Assembly: GCF_900094555.1 (NCBI RefSeq)
Contig: NZ_FMAC01000010.1
Location: forward strand, 1-64,000
Origin: Martinezella hainanensis
Lineage (GTDB): Bacteria; Pseudomonadota; Alphaproteobacteria; Rhizobiales; Rhizobiaceae
Reading direction: 5' to 3'
Length of the DNA stretch: 64,000 nucleotides
The notes below the pieces were generated by a model. It saw only the letters and a program-made list of their open reading frames with translations, made no database searches and had not been told where the DNA came from. The translations under genes were made by a program, and so were the position numbers. Below, one piece after another: positions 49,975 to 58,269 of this stretch. Every line of letters starts with the position of its first letter. Position 1 is the first letter of the stretch.

Positions 49975-51233
49975 TGACCACGGTTCCGTCCGGTTCCCAT
50001 GCGCCGTCCCCGGCCGGGGTTTTCGTCGCGGTCGGGGGACTTTATATCGCCCAGAGCGTCATCGGTGGCTTGACCATGCTTGGCCTGCCGGCGGTTCTGC
50101 GCTCACAAGGCTTGCCGCTCGATCAAATCGGCTTGCTCTATCTTACCGTCATTCCGTGGGCCTTTAAATTCCTATGGTCGCCCTATGTCGAACGGTTCCG
50201 CCTGCCGGCGGTCGGACGCAACCGGTCCCGGTCGATCGTCTTTGCCGGCGGGCTGCTTTGCGCGGCCGGCCTCGTTTCGATCGGCCTTACCGGTCCTTAT
50301 CCGCTGGCGCCGGTGTTGAGCGTGCTGCTGCTGGTCGCGCTGATCACATCGACGGTGGACATCGCCTGTGACGGCTATGCGGTCGAAACGCTCGCCAAGG
50401 AGCATCATGGCTGGGGAAATACCGCGCAGGTCGGCGGTTCCTATCTCGGTTCGGCACTCGGTGCCGGCTTGTTTCTCATACTGGTCGAGAGGATAGGCTG
50501 GAGCTATGCGACCTTTACCATGGCATCGCTGGTCATCCTGCTCGGGCTGCCGTTCGTCTTCGGGCCGGCAAGTCGCAGTGCGGTCGAAACGCGATCGCAT
50601 GCGCCGTCGCTGCTTCTGGCCCTCAAACGCCCTCAGGTGCAAAGAGGCCTGATGATCGCCGCGATCTATGTGGCGGCCCAGAAATGGGGGCTGTCGATGC
50701 TTGGGCCATTTCTGATCGACCGCGGTTTCGACCTTGCCTCGATCGGCATCCTGAACGGTGTCGGAAGCATGATCGTCGGCTTCAGCGGCGCACTGCTGGG
50801 CGGGATGCTGGTGCGGTTATGGGGCGGGACGACCGTGCTGATCCTGGCCATTTTGTTGCAGACAATGCTTCTTGCCGCCTTCGCGCTCTTTAGCTTCGAT
50901 GGCAGCCTGCCGCGGGCCTTCATCATACCGATCGCGATTGCCAGCTCGTCCGGAGTGATGTCCGTCGGCTTCGTCGCGCTCTATTCGCAGTTCATGGGCT
51001 GGTCCGACCCGAAACAGGCCGGAGTCGATTTCACGCTTTTCCAGTGCGCGGATGGAATGGTCAGCATGGCCGGTGGCCTGGGCGCGGGCTGGATTAGCGA
51101 ACACTTCGGCTATCCCTTCTTCTTCACCGCCGCTGCAATCGTCTCCGTCCTCGCGATCCCGGCGATAGGCCTGCTGATGCGGGGAATGAATGACAACGCC
51201 GTTGTTCTGGCACAGCTTTCCGACGGCCGGTAA
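49974..51233 (+). CDS. RhtX/FptX-type siderophore MFS importer
   Basis: This 419-residue inner-membrane MFS protein with about 12 helices starts with the family landmarks GLYIAQSVIGGLTMLGLPAV and GLLYLTVIPWAFKFLWSPYV. It contains STVDIACDGYAVETLAKEHH. RhtX and FptX carry intact ferric siderophore across the inner membrane without an ABC system, which fits the absence of a periplasmic binding protein in this operon. The ATG overlaps the receptor stop codon (TGATG) and the reductase gene follows 3 bp after its stop codon, so the three are coupled. Confidence 0.87.
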   Translation: MTTVPSGSHAPSPAGVFVAVGGLYIAQSVIGGLTMLGLPAVLRSQGLPLDQIGLLYLTVIPWAFKFLWSPYVERFRLPAVGRNRSRSIVFAGGLLCAAGLVSIGLTGPYPLAPVLSVLLLVALITSTVDIACDGYAVETLAKEHHGWGNTAQVGGSYLGSALGAGLFLILVERIGWSYATFTMASLVILLGLPFVFGPASRSAVETRSHAPSLLLALKRPQVQRGLMIAAIYVAAQKWGLSMLGPFLIDRGFDLASIGILNGVGSMIVGFSGALLGGMLVRLWGGTTVLILAILLQTMLLAAFALFSFDGSLPRAFIIPIAIASSSGVMSVGFVALYSQFMGWSDPKQAGVDFTLFQCADGMVSMAGGLGAGWISEHFGYPFFFTAAAIVSVLAIPAIGLLMRGMNDNAVVLAQLSDGR

Positions 51234-51236
51234 AGC

Positions 51237-52364
51237 ATGGAACGGGAGAAAGAATTGCGATCCAACGCCATCATCAGCAGCGATCAGGCAGAGGCGCTTG
51301 TTGCAAACTTTGCCGATCGCTTCCGCGATTTTGCGCAGGTTGCGGCAGAGGCCGGAAAGGCAACGCTCATTTCCCGCTACGGTCGCGCCGATCTTGCCGC
51401 TAAGGCCAATCAGATCTCGATTGCGGTCTCGGCCAAGGACGACATCGACCTCTGCTATATCAAGATGGCGGTCGCCGAGTATTTCTCCTCAGCCGTCGGT
51501 CCAGGCGTTGTGCATTGGTCCGGGGACGGCGAAATTACCAGCCCTTTGCCGCCGTTCTTTCGCGAGATGCGGGTTGTCTTGGTTGCGGATGTAACGCCGC
51601 AAATGCGTCGGTTGCGGCTGAGCGGCCGGGATCTGCACCATTTTGCGGCCGATGGTCTGCATGTCCGCCTGCTGTTTCCGCCAAAAGGCTCTCCGCCGGT
51701 GTGGCCGACGCTGGGAGTGGATGGAAGGATCGTGTGGCCGGGCGGAGCGGACAGGCTCACCTCCAGGGTCTATACGATCCGCTCGCGCAATATCGAGCGC
51801 GGAGAGATCGAGATAGATTTTGTTCTGCACGATCATCCCACGCACACACAGAGCCCTGGGGCTTCGTTTGCCGAACATGCCCAGCCGGGTGATCTTGTCG
51901 GATTGTTCGCGCCGGCCGGCGGCGAGATCCCGAGGGCACAGTCGCTCATCCTTTGCGGTGACGACACCGCCTTGCCGGCGATCGCGCGCATATTGGGAGA
52001 GCTTCCGTCGTCGGCGCATGTCCGGCTGTTCATCGAGATCGATAATCCGGAGTGCCACTACGAGCTGCGCAGCGGTCCAAATATCGAACTGACCTATCTT
52101 TATCGCGACGGCAGGCAAGCAGGTACGACCCGCCTGCTATCCGAGACGCTGAGCCGTCTGGAGGTCGATAATCTAGCGGATGATCTCTATTTCTGGGCCG
52201 GCTGCGAGTTCGGCGACTTCGTCGAATTGCGCAGACTTGCGCGCCGGAGCTGGAAGCTGCCGCGCGAACGGCATCTCGTTGTTTCCTTCTGGCGCCGAGG
52301 TTTTGCCGAAGGGGAAGCCCCCAGTGCCGATGCACGGCCTGCATCAGGTGCCAAGTCGAGATAG
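51237..52364 (+). CDS. DUF2218-SIP fusion: ferric-siderophore reductase
   Basis: This 375-residue protein has an N-terminal DUF2218 domain (about residues 12-100: LVANFADRFRDFAQVAAEAG, HWSGDG). A siderophore-interacting FAD/NAD(P)H reductase domain follows (MRRLRLSGRDLHHFAADGLH, the flavin motif SRVYTIRSRN, the nucleotide segment LILCGDDTALPAIARILGEL, and WAGCEFGDFVELRRLARRSW). It reduces the imported ferric siderophore to release iron in the cytoplasm. It is the last gene of the siderophore operon, 3 bp after the MFS gene. The fusion is known in the family. Confidence 0.87.
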   Translation: MEREKELRSNAIISSDQAEALVANFADRFRDFAQVAAEAGKATLISRYGRADLAAKANQISIAVSAKDDIDLCYIKMAVAEYFSSAVGPGVVHWSGDGEITSPLPPFFREMRVVLVADVTPQMRRLRLSGRDLHHFAADGLHVRLLFPPKGSPPVWPTLGVDGRIVWPGGADRLTSRVYTIRSRNIERGEIEIDFVLHDHPTHTQSPGASFAEHAQPGDLVGLFAPAGGEIPRAQSLILCGDDTALPAIARILGELPSSAHVRLFIEIDNPECHYELRSGPNIELTYLYRDGRQAGTTRLLSETLSRLEVDNLADDLYFWAGCEFGDFVELRRLARRSWKLPRERHLVVSFWRRGFAEGEAPSADARPASGAKSR

Positions 52365-52453
52365 ATCGCTGGGCGGCGTTCGGCCAGGCCAAGTGCAAGC
52401 GTCGTCTTGTTGATCTTGCGCAGGCCTACTTGCGCTTCTTCGAAGGCGGTCAT
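52340..52453 (-). pseudogene. Remnant of an AAA_14-type ATPase N-terminus
   Basis: From ATG 52453 the minus strand reads MTAFEEAQVGLRKINKTTLA then LGLAERRPAIYLDL. This matches the Walker A and following strand of AAA_14 (DUF4143-associated) ATPases, normally GxRQVGKTTLAL...RPxxYLDLE. The GxxG of Walker A is damaged (RKINKTT), and similarity stops after YLDL where the frame runs into the reductase gene. It is best read as a decayed gene fragment. Upstream on the same strand, 52535-52640 has another short frame ending LVWAGIELGTDDVAASADLAD that I cannot identify. Confidence 0.4.
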
Positions 52454-52841
52454 TTATCCGTTTTCCGCTTCATTTTGGGCACTACAAAACGGATTGGCCA
52501 GCGCCTCCCACATATGCGGATATCGCGCCCGCCGTTCAATCGGCGAGGTCGGCGCTTGCAGCTACGTCATCGGTGCCCAGCTCGATACCCGCCCAGACCA
52601 GAGGGGTGTCAGAGCGTTCGATGATCTCGGGACTTGAGCAGTCAGTCCATCGGCATCATCCATTTGCCTGCACATCCTGATGATTGACGGAACCAAAAGC
52701 GCACGCCCGCGTAGACTTAGATGACGAGCTTTGTTCGGTTCTGACGAGGAGCGGAATGCCTTGAGCCACTTCAATACCCAGGAAGGGTAATTTGTTTTCA
52801 TTCCACGACGACACGCAGAGTAACTTCGAAAGGGGGACCCG
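52454..52841. other. Intergenic region with decayed sequence
   Basis: Apart from the ATPase remnant, this stretch downstream of the siderophore operon shows only short broken frames and no ribosome sites. It looks like degraded accessory DNA. Confidence 0.4.
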
Positions 52842-52934
52842 ATGTCGAGTTACACGCCTCTGGTCCTGTTTTTCATCTCTGCGGGGCTGCTGATTTGCAT
52901 GATTGGTATCGGCTTGGCTTCCCTTATTCAGTAA
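52842..52934 (+). CDS. Small single-pass membrane protein (30 residues)
   Basis: ATG 52842 opens a 30-codon frame starting MSSYTPLVLFFISAGLLICM and ending IGIGLASLIQ before TAA, almost entirely one hydrophobic helix with short polar ends. AAGGGGG lies seven bases upstream, a strong ribosome site. The frame is too short for ordinary gene finders. No homolog is recalled. Its composition and ribosome site support a genuine small membrane protein; its role is unknown. Confidence 0.5.
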   Translation: MSSYTPLVLFFISAGLLICMIGIGLASLIQ

Positions 52935-53262
52935 AAAACATTCCTGCTGACGCCTCTTGATGAGTGGGGTTTGGTGGTTGGAGCCAAGGAGGTTCGATGG
53001 CAATGAACGTCTAACGCCGGAATCCTGGATGTGTCGGACGCCATTCGCGATCAGGCGAATTTCGGCTCCGACCATCCACATCGGATTTTTCATGGAAGTA
53101 CTGGAAGCGTGTTATGGATGTTTACGTCAGTGGTTTTGAACATGGGTGAGAAAGTAATCGAATTTTTCCGCCAAGTATCGAAGACGCTTTGGAATTGCTG
53201 CACTTCTATTGTTGGCGAGATGCTCTTCATGGGGCCGTCTCGGACGCGAAACATGGGATCAT
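52935..53262. other. Intergenic region upstream of GntR gene
   Basis: This 328-bp stretch contains no convincing gene. Short frames on both strands lack ribosome sites or motifs, and I see no clear operator. Confidence 0.45.
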
Positions 53263-54258
53263 ATGGGCATATCACGGTTGGGGAATAGCGGTCCGCGCAA
53301 AACCAGTCTCTATGAGGAGCTCTTTGGGCGACTGAAGGCCGAGATTCTTGACGGAACGGTGCCCGAGGGCGCTGTGCTGACCGAGGCAGCCCTTGCAGAT
53401 CTGATAGACAGCAGCCGCGCGCCGGTACGCCAGGCGCTGCAGCTCCTGTTCGAAGATGGCCTCATTGCCCGGTTCGATGGTCGCGGCTTTATCGTCGGCG
53501 CATCGGGCACACCGCCGAAGCGGGTCAAGCTCGGTGACTATCTCGGCAAGCTCTTCGACGAAGATGGCGACAGGCCGATGTTCGCCTGGCAGGCGCTCTA
53601 CGAGGATGTCGAACGCATCGTCGTTTATCGCTCTTTCTTCGGCCGCTATCGCATCAATGAAAACGAGCTTGCACGCCATTTCGGCGTCGGGCGTGGCGTG
53701 GCGCGCGATGTGCTGCTGAAGTTGGAGACGCTCGGCATCACGGAGAAGGACGACAATTTCCGTTGGTCTATCGTGCCGCTCGACGGTCAGCGCATTCGCG
53801 ACCTCTACGAGGTGCGCGAACAGATCGAGCCGGTGGCGCTCGCAAGCGCCTTGGGCGGACTTTCCGAAGAGCACGTCGAAGCGATGCTTTCGCGGTTGTC
53901 GCTGGCGCTCGCGGATTACCCCGATGTTTCTGCCTCGACTATGTACGAGCTGGAGCTGGACCTTCATCTGCGCAGCCTGCAAGCCTGCCCGAACAAGGAG
54001 TTCTTGAGCATCCTGAAGCGGACACAATGCATCCTCACGCTCAGCAAGCATGTCGTCGGCAGCCGCATCAAGATGCCGGAATACGAGCCCTTCCTCGCCG
54101 AGCATATCGGGGTCTTCAAGATGGTGCAAAAGCGCGACGAGGAGGGACTGCAGAAAGCAATGCGCGATCACATAAGCAATTCGCAGCCCAATGTGCAGGC
54201 GCGTGCCGCCTATATCCGTGAGCACTATCAGCCGGACGAGTACAGCTTCATTACCTAA
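53263..54258 (+). CDS. GntR/FCD regulator with two winged-helix regions
   Basis: This 331-residue regulator has a first winged helix at residues 14-75 (SLYEELFGRLKAEILDGTVP, LADLIDSSRAPVRQALQLLF). A second winged-helix-like segment lies at about 120-170 (RINENELARHFGVGRGVARD, VLLKLETLGITEK), followed by an FCD effector domain (LYEVREQIEPVALASALGG to the final HISNSQPN region). A typical FCD protein is about 230 residues with one winged helix, so this is an extended form. I use ATG 53263; the frame could extend to 53209. It is convergent with the UxaA-family dehydratase and is its likely regulator, through the 22-bp palindrome upstream of that gene. Confidence 0.82.
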   Translation: MGISRLGNSGPRKTSLYEELFGRLKAEILDGTVPEGAVLTEAALADLIDSSRAPVRQALQLLFEDGLIARFDGRGFIVGASGTPPKRVKLGDYLGKLFDEDGDRPMFAWQALYEDVERIVVYRSFFGRYRINENELARHFGVGRGVARDVLLKLETLGITEKDDNFRWSIVPLDGQRIRDLYEVREQIEPVALASALGGLSEEHVEAMLSRLSLALADYPDVSASTMYELELDLHLRSLQACPNKEFLSILKRTQCILTLSKHVVGSRIKMPEYEPFLAEHIGVFKMVQKRDEEGLQKAMRDHISNSQPNVQARAAYIREHYQPDEYSFIT

Positions 54259-54360
54259 AGCGCGTCGCGATCTTTCAGATTCGCTTCTCGCGCCTTAGGC
54301 CTTTGATTTTGCGCATGTCGTTGTTGCAAAACCGCTGCACACTTTTGCGCGGCATGTTTT
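54257..54360. repeat. RIME-like rhizobial intergenic repeat
   Basis: The segment holds two palindromic modules typical, from memory, of Rhizobium intergenic mosaic elements: AAAGCGCGTCGCG... and CATGTCG...GCAAAA...TTTTGC...CGGCATG (54314-54356). It fills the gap between two convergent genes, where its stems may help end or stabilise both transcripts. Confidence 0.6.
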
Positions 54361-54374
54361 AGTTCGGGACGGCG

Positions 54375-55904
54375 TCAGGTGATGGCGCCGACCTGCCAGG
54401 GAACGAATTCATTGTCGCCATAGTCGAACGTCTCGCTCAGCGTCTTCTTGCCGGAGGCGACAGCGATGATCTCCTCGAAAATCCGCTCGCCGGCCGCCTC
54501 GATCGTATCGTCGCCGCTGACGATGTCGCCGCAGTTGATGTCCATATCCTCGCGCATATGGTTGTACATCTCGGTATTGGTTGCGATCTTGACGCAAGGC
54601 GCCGGCTTGAAGCCGGAGACTGAGCCTCTGCCCGTGGTAAAGCAGATCACATTGCAGCCGCCGGCGACCTGGCCGGTGACGGCAACCGGATCGTAGCCGG
54701 GCGTGTCCATGAAGACGAATCCGGGCTCATCGACGATCTCCGAATATTCGTAGACGGCCTTCAGCGGCATGGAACCGCCCTTGGCGACCGCACCGAGAGA
54801 CTTTTCTAGGATCGTCGTCAATCCGCCGAGCTTATTGCCATAAGAGGGGTTGTTGTTGAGCTCGGCGCCGTTGCGGCGGGTATAGTCACGCCACCAATCG
54901 ATCCGGGAGAGCAGCTTTTCGGCGACGGCAGGAGTAACCGCCCTGCGCGTCAGGAGGTGTTCGGCCCCGTAGATCTCAGGCGTTTCGGCCAGAACCGAAG
55001 TGCCGCCATTGCGTACGAGAAGATCGGAGGCATATCCGAGCGCGGGATTGGCCGAAATGCCTGAATAGCCATCCGAGCCGCCGCACTCCAAAGCGAGCTT
55101 GATCCCCGAGAGCGGCTGAACGGTGCGCTTGGCGGAATTCACCTCTGGCAACATGTCCTTGATCATTTCGGAAGCTGCTGCGATCGTCTTGCGCGTGCCG
55201 CCGAGATCCTGGATCGTCATGGTGCGCAGCCGGTTTCCTTCTTCGAGCTTGTAGTGCTCCAGGATGGGTGCGATCTGATTGGTTTCGCAGCCAAGACCGA
55301 TCATCAGGATGCCGCCGAAGTTCGGATGCCGCGCATAGCCCTGAAGAGTGCGGGCCAGATAACGATAACCCTCTGACTGGGTGTTGATGGCGCAGCCGCC
55401 GCCATGGGTCAGCGCCACGACGCCGTCGACATTGTCGAAGCCGTCAAGCCCACCCGTGCGATTGAAATGCTCGGCGATATATTTGGAGACGGTCGCCGAG
55501 CAATTGACCGTCGTGATGATGCCGATGAAGTTGCGGGTACCGACCCCGCCGGCGCCGCGGTCGAAGCCCATGAAGGTCCGACAGTCCTCGCGTGGCAGCA
55601 TGCCCGCTTCTTCGATATCGACGCTGAACTGGTAGGGATGATCGGATTCGATCACCGCCAGGTTCTGCAGGTGAACATGGCCGCCCGCTGGAATGAACTG
55701 CGTCGCAATGCCGATCGGCTGGCCGAACTTGCGGATTTCTTGACCTGCCTGGATGTCGCGGACCGCAACCTTGTGGCCGCGCGGGATCTGATCTGCAGCA
55801 ATCAAGCCGTTAATGCCGGTCGGGCTACCAGCGCGGATCATCGCACGAGCGACGGCGACATCATCGATGGGATTGAGCAGGATAACGGGGGAAACGGCGG
55901 ACAT
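54375..55904 (-). CDS. UxaA/GarD-family sugar-acid dehydratase
   Basis: This 509-residue dehydratase of the altronate/galactarate dehydratase family has an N-terminal SAF domain (about residues 8-95: IPRGHKVAVRDIQAGQEIRK). The core carries the metal and catalytic landmarks GVGTRNFIGIITTVNCSATV, THGGGCAINT, IGLGCETNQI, ALECGGSDGYSGISANPALG and GGSMPLKAVYEYSE. Such enzymes dehydrate altronate, galactarate or related acids to 2-keto-3-deoxy compounds in the cytoplasm. The ATG is at 55904. A perfect 22-bp palindrome 26 bp upstream suggests GntR control. The precise substrate cannot be read from sequence. Confidence 0.87.
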   Translation of the reverse strand: MSAVSPVILLNPIDDVAVARAMIRAGSPTGINGLIAADQIPRGHKVAVRDIQAGQEIRKFGQPIGIATQFIPAGGHVHLQNLAVIESDHPYQFSVDIEEAGMLPREDCRTFMGFDRGAGGVGTRNFIGIITTVNCSATVSKYIAEHFNRTGGLDGFDNVDGVVALTHGGGCAINTQSEGYRYLARTLQGYARHPNFGGILMIGLGCETNQIAPILEHYKLEEGNRLRTMTIQDLGGTRKTIAAASEMIKDMLPEVNSAKRTVQPLSGIKLALECGGSDGYSGISANPALGYASDLLVRNGGTSVLAETPEIYGAEHLLTRRAVTPAVAEKLLSRIDWWRDYTRRNGAELNNNPSYGNKLGGLTTILEKSLGAVAKGGSMPLKAVYEYSEIVDEPGFVFMDTPGYDPVAVTGQVAGGCNVICFTTGRGSVSGFKPAPCVKIATNTEMYNHMREDMDINCGDIVSGDDTIEAAGERIFEEIIAVASGKKTLSETFDYGDNEFVPWQVGAIT

Positions 55905-55929
55905 GGGAAATTCCGTATGATTGGATTAA

Positions 55930-55951
55930 TGTCTATTGCTAGCAATAGACA
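55930..55951. promoter_or_regulatory. Perfect 22-bp palindrome upstream of UxaA-family gene
   Basis: Arms of 11 bases (TGTCTATTGCT / AGCAATAGACA) meet without a spacer, 26-47 bp upstream of the dehydratase start. It is the most symmetric element in the window. A dimeric GntR/FCD regulator, probably the neighbouring 53263-54258 protein, is the likely binder. Confidence 0.65.
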
Positions 55952-56004
55952 ATTATTCGAGGGAAGACGTCAAGCAGGATCGACATTGGTGGCTGGCTTC
56001 TCTT

Positions 56005-56736
56005 TCAATCATGTGGTTGGCGCGCGAGCCAGGCGGAAAGATCGGCTTCCGCACGTTCGAGCGCGCTGTGATTGAGCAGTTTTCTCAGAAACGCCACGGC
56101 AACCGCGCGCGCTCTGAGATTGAACCGCCCTTCATCATCCTGGCCGCCGAGCGGCTGATAGACGCCGAGTTTCACGTATAGCTGCTGCAATCGGTTCTGG
56201 ACGCTGCGAACCGAGAGGTTCCGCCTTTGGGCGATTGCGCGATCGGTCAATCCAAGCGCGATATCGATCAGAATCTCATATTCGGCCTCGGTGAAACCAT
56301 TGACATTGCCGAGGCTTTTTTGCTGCATGCCGCGCACTTCGCGGTCGATCACGCATTGGCTTTCGATAAAGATGCTGCGAAGCGCCAGCTTCAGGCGGTC
56401 GTCGGAGGCCGATTTGAGGACATAGCCATAGACGGCACCGACGGGGACGATGCGGGAGACGCCGCGAACATAGGCCTCGTCCGAATAGTTCGACCAGAAG
56501 AGAATGCGCGTCTCCGGTCGCTCCTTCCATATGGTGCGGGCCGCCTCGATGCCATTGCGCTGGCTCATCTGCAGATCCATGACGATGTGAGCGGACTTCA
56601 AATCCCGCGCCAGCCGTTCGCCCGCATTGCCGTTTTCCGCCTCCAGCACGCCATCGCATTCGGGAAGTGCCGCACGGATCGCTTCATTGAGATAGGAGCG
56701 ATGAAGCGGATCGTCCTCGATGATCAGAACCTTCAT
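56005..56736 (-). CDS. NarL/FixJ-type response regulator
   Basis: This 243-residue response regulator has a receiver domain (residues 1-120; acidic D8-D9, phospho-acceptor D54 in IVMDLQM, K at about 108 in VLKSASDD) and a LuxR-type helix-turn-helix (NGFTEAEYEILIDIALGLTD, RAIAQRRNLSVRSVQNRLQQ). Its gene overlaps the sensor kinase gene by 4 bp, so they form a cognate pair. The pair is divergent from the sugar ABC operon at 58.3 kb and adjacent to the dehydratase, making it a candidate activator of sugar use. Confidence 0.88.
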   Translation of the reverse strand: MKVLIIEDDPLHRSYLNEAIRAALPECDGVLEAENGNAGERLARDLKSAHIVMDLQMSQRNGIEAARTIWKERPETRILFWSNYSDEAYVRGVSRIVPVGAVYGYVLKSASDDRLKLALRSIFIESQCVIDREVRGMQQKSLGNVNGFTEAEYEILIDIALGLTDRAIAQRRNLSVRSVQNRLQQLYVKLGVYQPLGGQDDEGRFNLRARAVAVAFLRKLLNHSALERAEADLSAWLARQPHD

Positions 56737-57971
56737 GCCGCCGCGCCTCCCACCGATTGCGCCTTGGCCGGCAGGCTGACGCTGACGGTTGTTCCACCGG
56801 ACGCAGCCGCCGCCTTGATCGCGAAGCGCGCGGAAATCAAGCGCGCACGCGTCCGCATGTTTTCGATACCTCCGCCCGATGATCTGCGGGTATTTCCAAG
56901 TCCAATGCCGTCATCCATGACATCGATGGTGATCGCCCCCCCGGCCGCTTTCAGATGAACCGAAATGCTGCCAGCCTGGGCGTGACGAATAGCGTTATTG
57001 ATGGCCTCCTGCGCGATGCGGAAAAGCGCAATGGACACCGATTGCTCAAGGCAGTCGATGGCGCCGCCAGTCTCATCGTTCAGGACCCAGGCCAAAGTGG
57101 CTTCGCTCTCCTGGATCGACCGTTCGAGGTGGTTCTCCACCGCCTGCGCAAAACCGAAAAGCTGAAGGACCGAAGGTTTGGCTTCCTCGATGATCTGGCG
57201 AAGATCGTGCATGCTGTGCTGCAAACCGCGAAACAGCGGCTCAAGCGCTTCACCGGTGACATCAGGCTGACGGGCAAGTCGTTCCAGACGCCGGGAGAGG
57301 CGGGTCAGATCGGCGAGAATCTGGTCGTGCAGGTCCATCCCGATGCGCTGCCGTTCGGCCTCCAGTGCCTCGGTCAGTTTCAGGGCGCCGAGGCGCAAAC
57401 CCTCTTCACGAGCACGGGCCTCGGCTTCCACGATCGCCGATCGCTTGGCCTGGTCGGCGGCGCGGATGGCAAAGAAATGGGGTGCCAGAAGGTCGGCTAT
57501 CACACGAGCACTTTCGATATCCTGCATGGTGTAGAGGCCTGTCTGGTGGCTTGAGCAGGACAAAGCGCCGATGACATGGCCCTGAACTTTAAGGGGCACA
57601 TGCAGACGGCTATGCAGCGATTGGTGAAAGATCGGATGCGAGAAAGCGCCTTGAAAATGGAATTGCGGATCGCTCCAGGCATCGTCGGTCAGCAGGTAGT
57701 CAGTCTCACCCCAGAGAAGCGTGCGGATGGGACTATTGCTCACAGGCGCCGGAAAACGGCGACCCCAATCTGTCTCCAATCCGCTCTCGTAGGCGGTATG
57801 AAATTGCTCGTCCATCAGGATGATGCAGACATCGAGATGATCATGCGGGATGACATGGCTGATTTCGGCGGCGACCGCCCGGATGACCGAGTGAAAGTCG
57901 AGCTGGCCGGCAAGAAGCCTTGATATGTTGAGATAGTGGTCGAAGACCGATTGCGGCGCTAGATCGCGCAA
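56733..57971 (-). CDS. GAF-domain sensor histidine kinase (NarX/HisKA_3 type)
   Basis: This 412-residue soluble kinase has an N-terminal GAF domain (about residues 15-170: IRAVAAEISHVIPHDHLDVC, HVPLKVQGHVIGALSCSS). A HisKA_3 dimerisation region follows (AERQRIGMDLHDQILADLTR, conserved His), then a C-terminal ATPase domain (RIAQEAINNAIRHAQAGSIS, ITIDVMDDGIGLG, GGGIENMRTRARLI). No membrane segments are visible, so the signal is sensed in the cytoplasm. It overlaps the response regulator gene by 4 bp. The ligand is unknown. Confidence 0.88.
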   Translation of the reverse strand: MRDLAPQSVFDHYLNISRLLAGQLDFHSVIRAVAAEISHVIPHDHLDVCIILMDEQFHTAYESGLETDWGRRFPAPVSNSPIRTLLWGETDYLLTDDAWSDPQFHFQGAFSHPIFHQSLHSRLHVPLKVQGHVIGALSCSSHQTGLYTMQDIESARVIADLLAPHFFAIRAADQAKRSAIVEAEARAREEGLRLGALKLTEALEAERQRIGMDLHDQILADLTRLSRRLERLARQPDVTGEALEPLFRGLQHSMHDLRQIIEEAKPSVLQLFGFAQAVENHLERSIQESEATLAWVLNDETGGAIDCLEQSVSIALFRIAQEAINNAIRHAQAGSISVHLKAAGGAITIDVMDDGIGLGNTRRSSGGGIENMRTRARLISARFAIKAAAASGGTTVSVSLPAKAQSVGGAAA

Positions 57972-58269
57972 GACAAGCCCTCCCAGGCAATGCGTCGACC
58001 TATGCTCCTCCGGCCGTTCGCAGCATGCAAATTTCGGACGCTATTAAGCGCCGATCCGAGCGATCCGTCTTGCGGATTTGCGCATCTTTTCTGCGGGATC
58101 CCGCAGGGTCTCGCCCTTTAAGCGCCTGTACAAGCGTCAGAATCTCGGACATCCTGTTTCTACTGACAGGGGAACCTTCAGTGCAAATATTATTTTCGAT
58201 CGTTCGTTGAGGAGCGCGTTCGAAAATCTTGGCCTGGAAGATGAAGTACAGGCTCTTTGGGAGGAAAAA
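57972..58269. promoter_or_regulatory. Divergent control region of sensor kinase and sugar ABC operon
   Basis: This 298-bp region contains a perfect 16-bp palindrome CTGCGGGATCCCGCAG at 58091-58106 and an inverted repeat ATTTTCGA (58192-58199) / TCGAAAAT (58220-58227) nearer the ABC operon. Both are candidate sites for the adjacent response regulator or for a LacI-type repressor. Confidence 0.45.
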
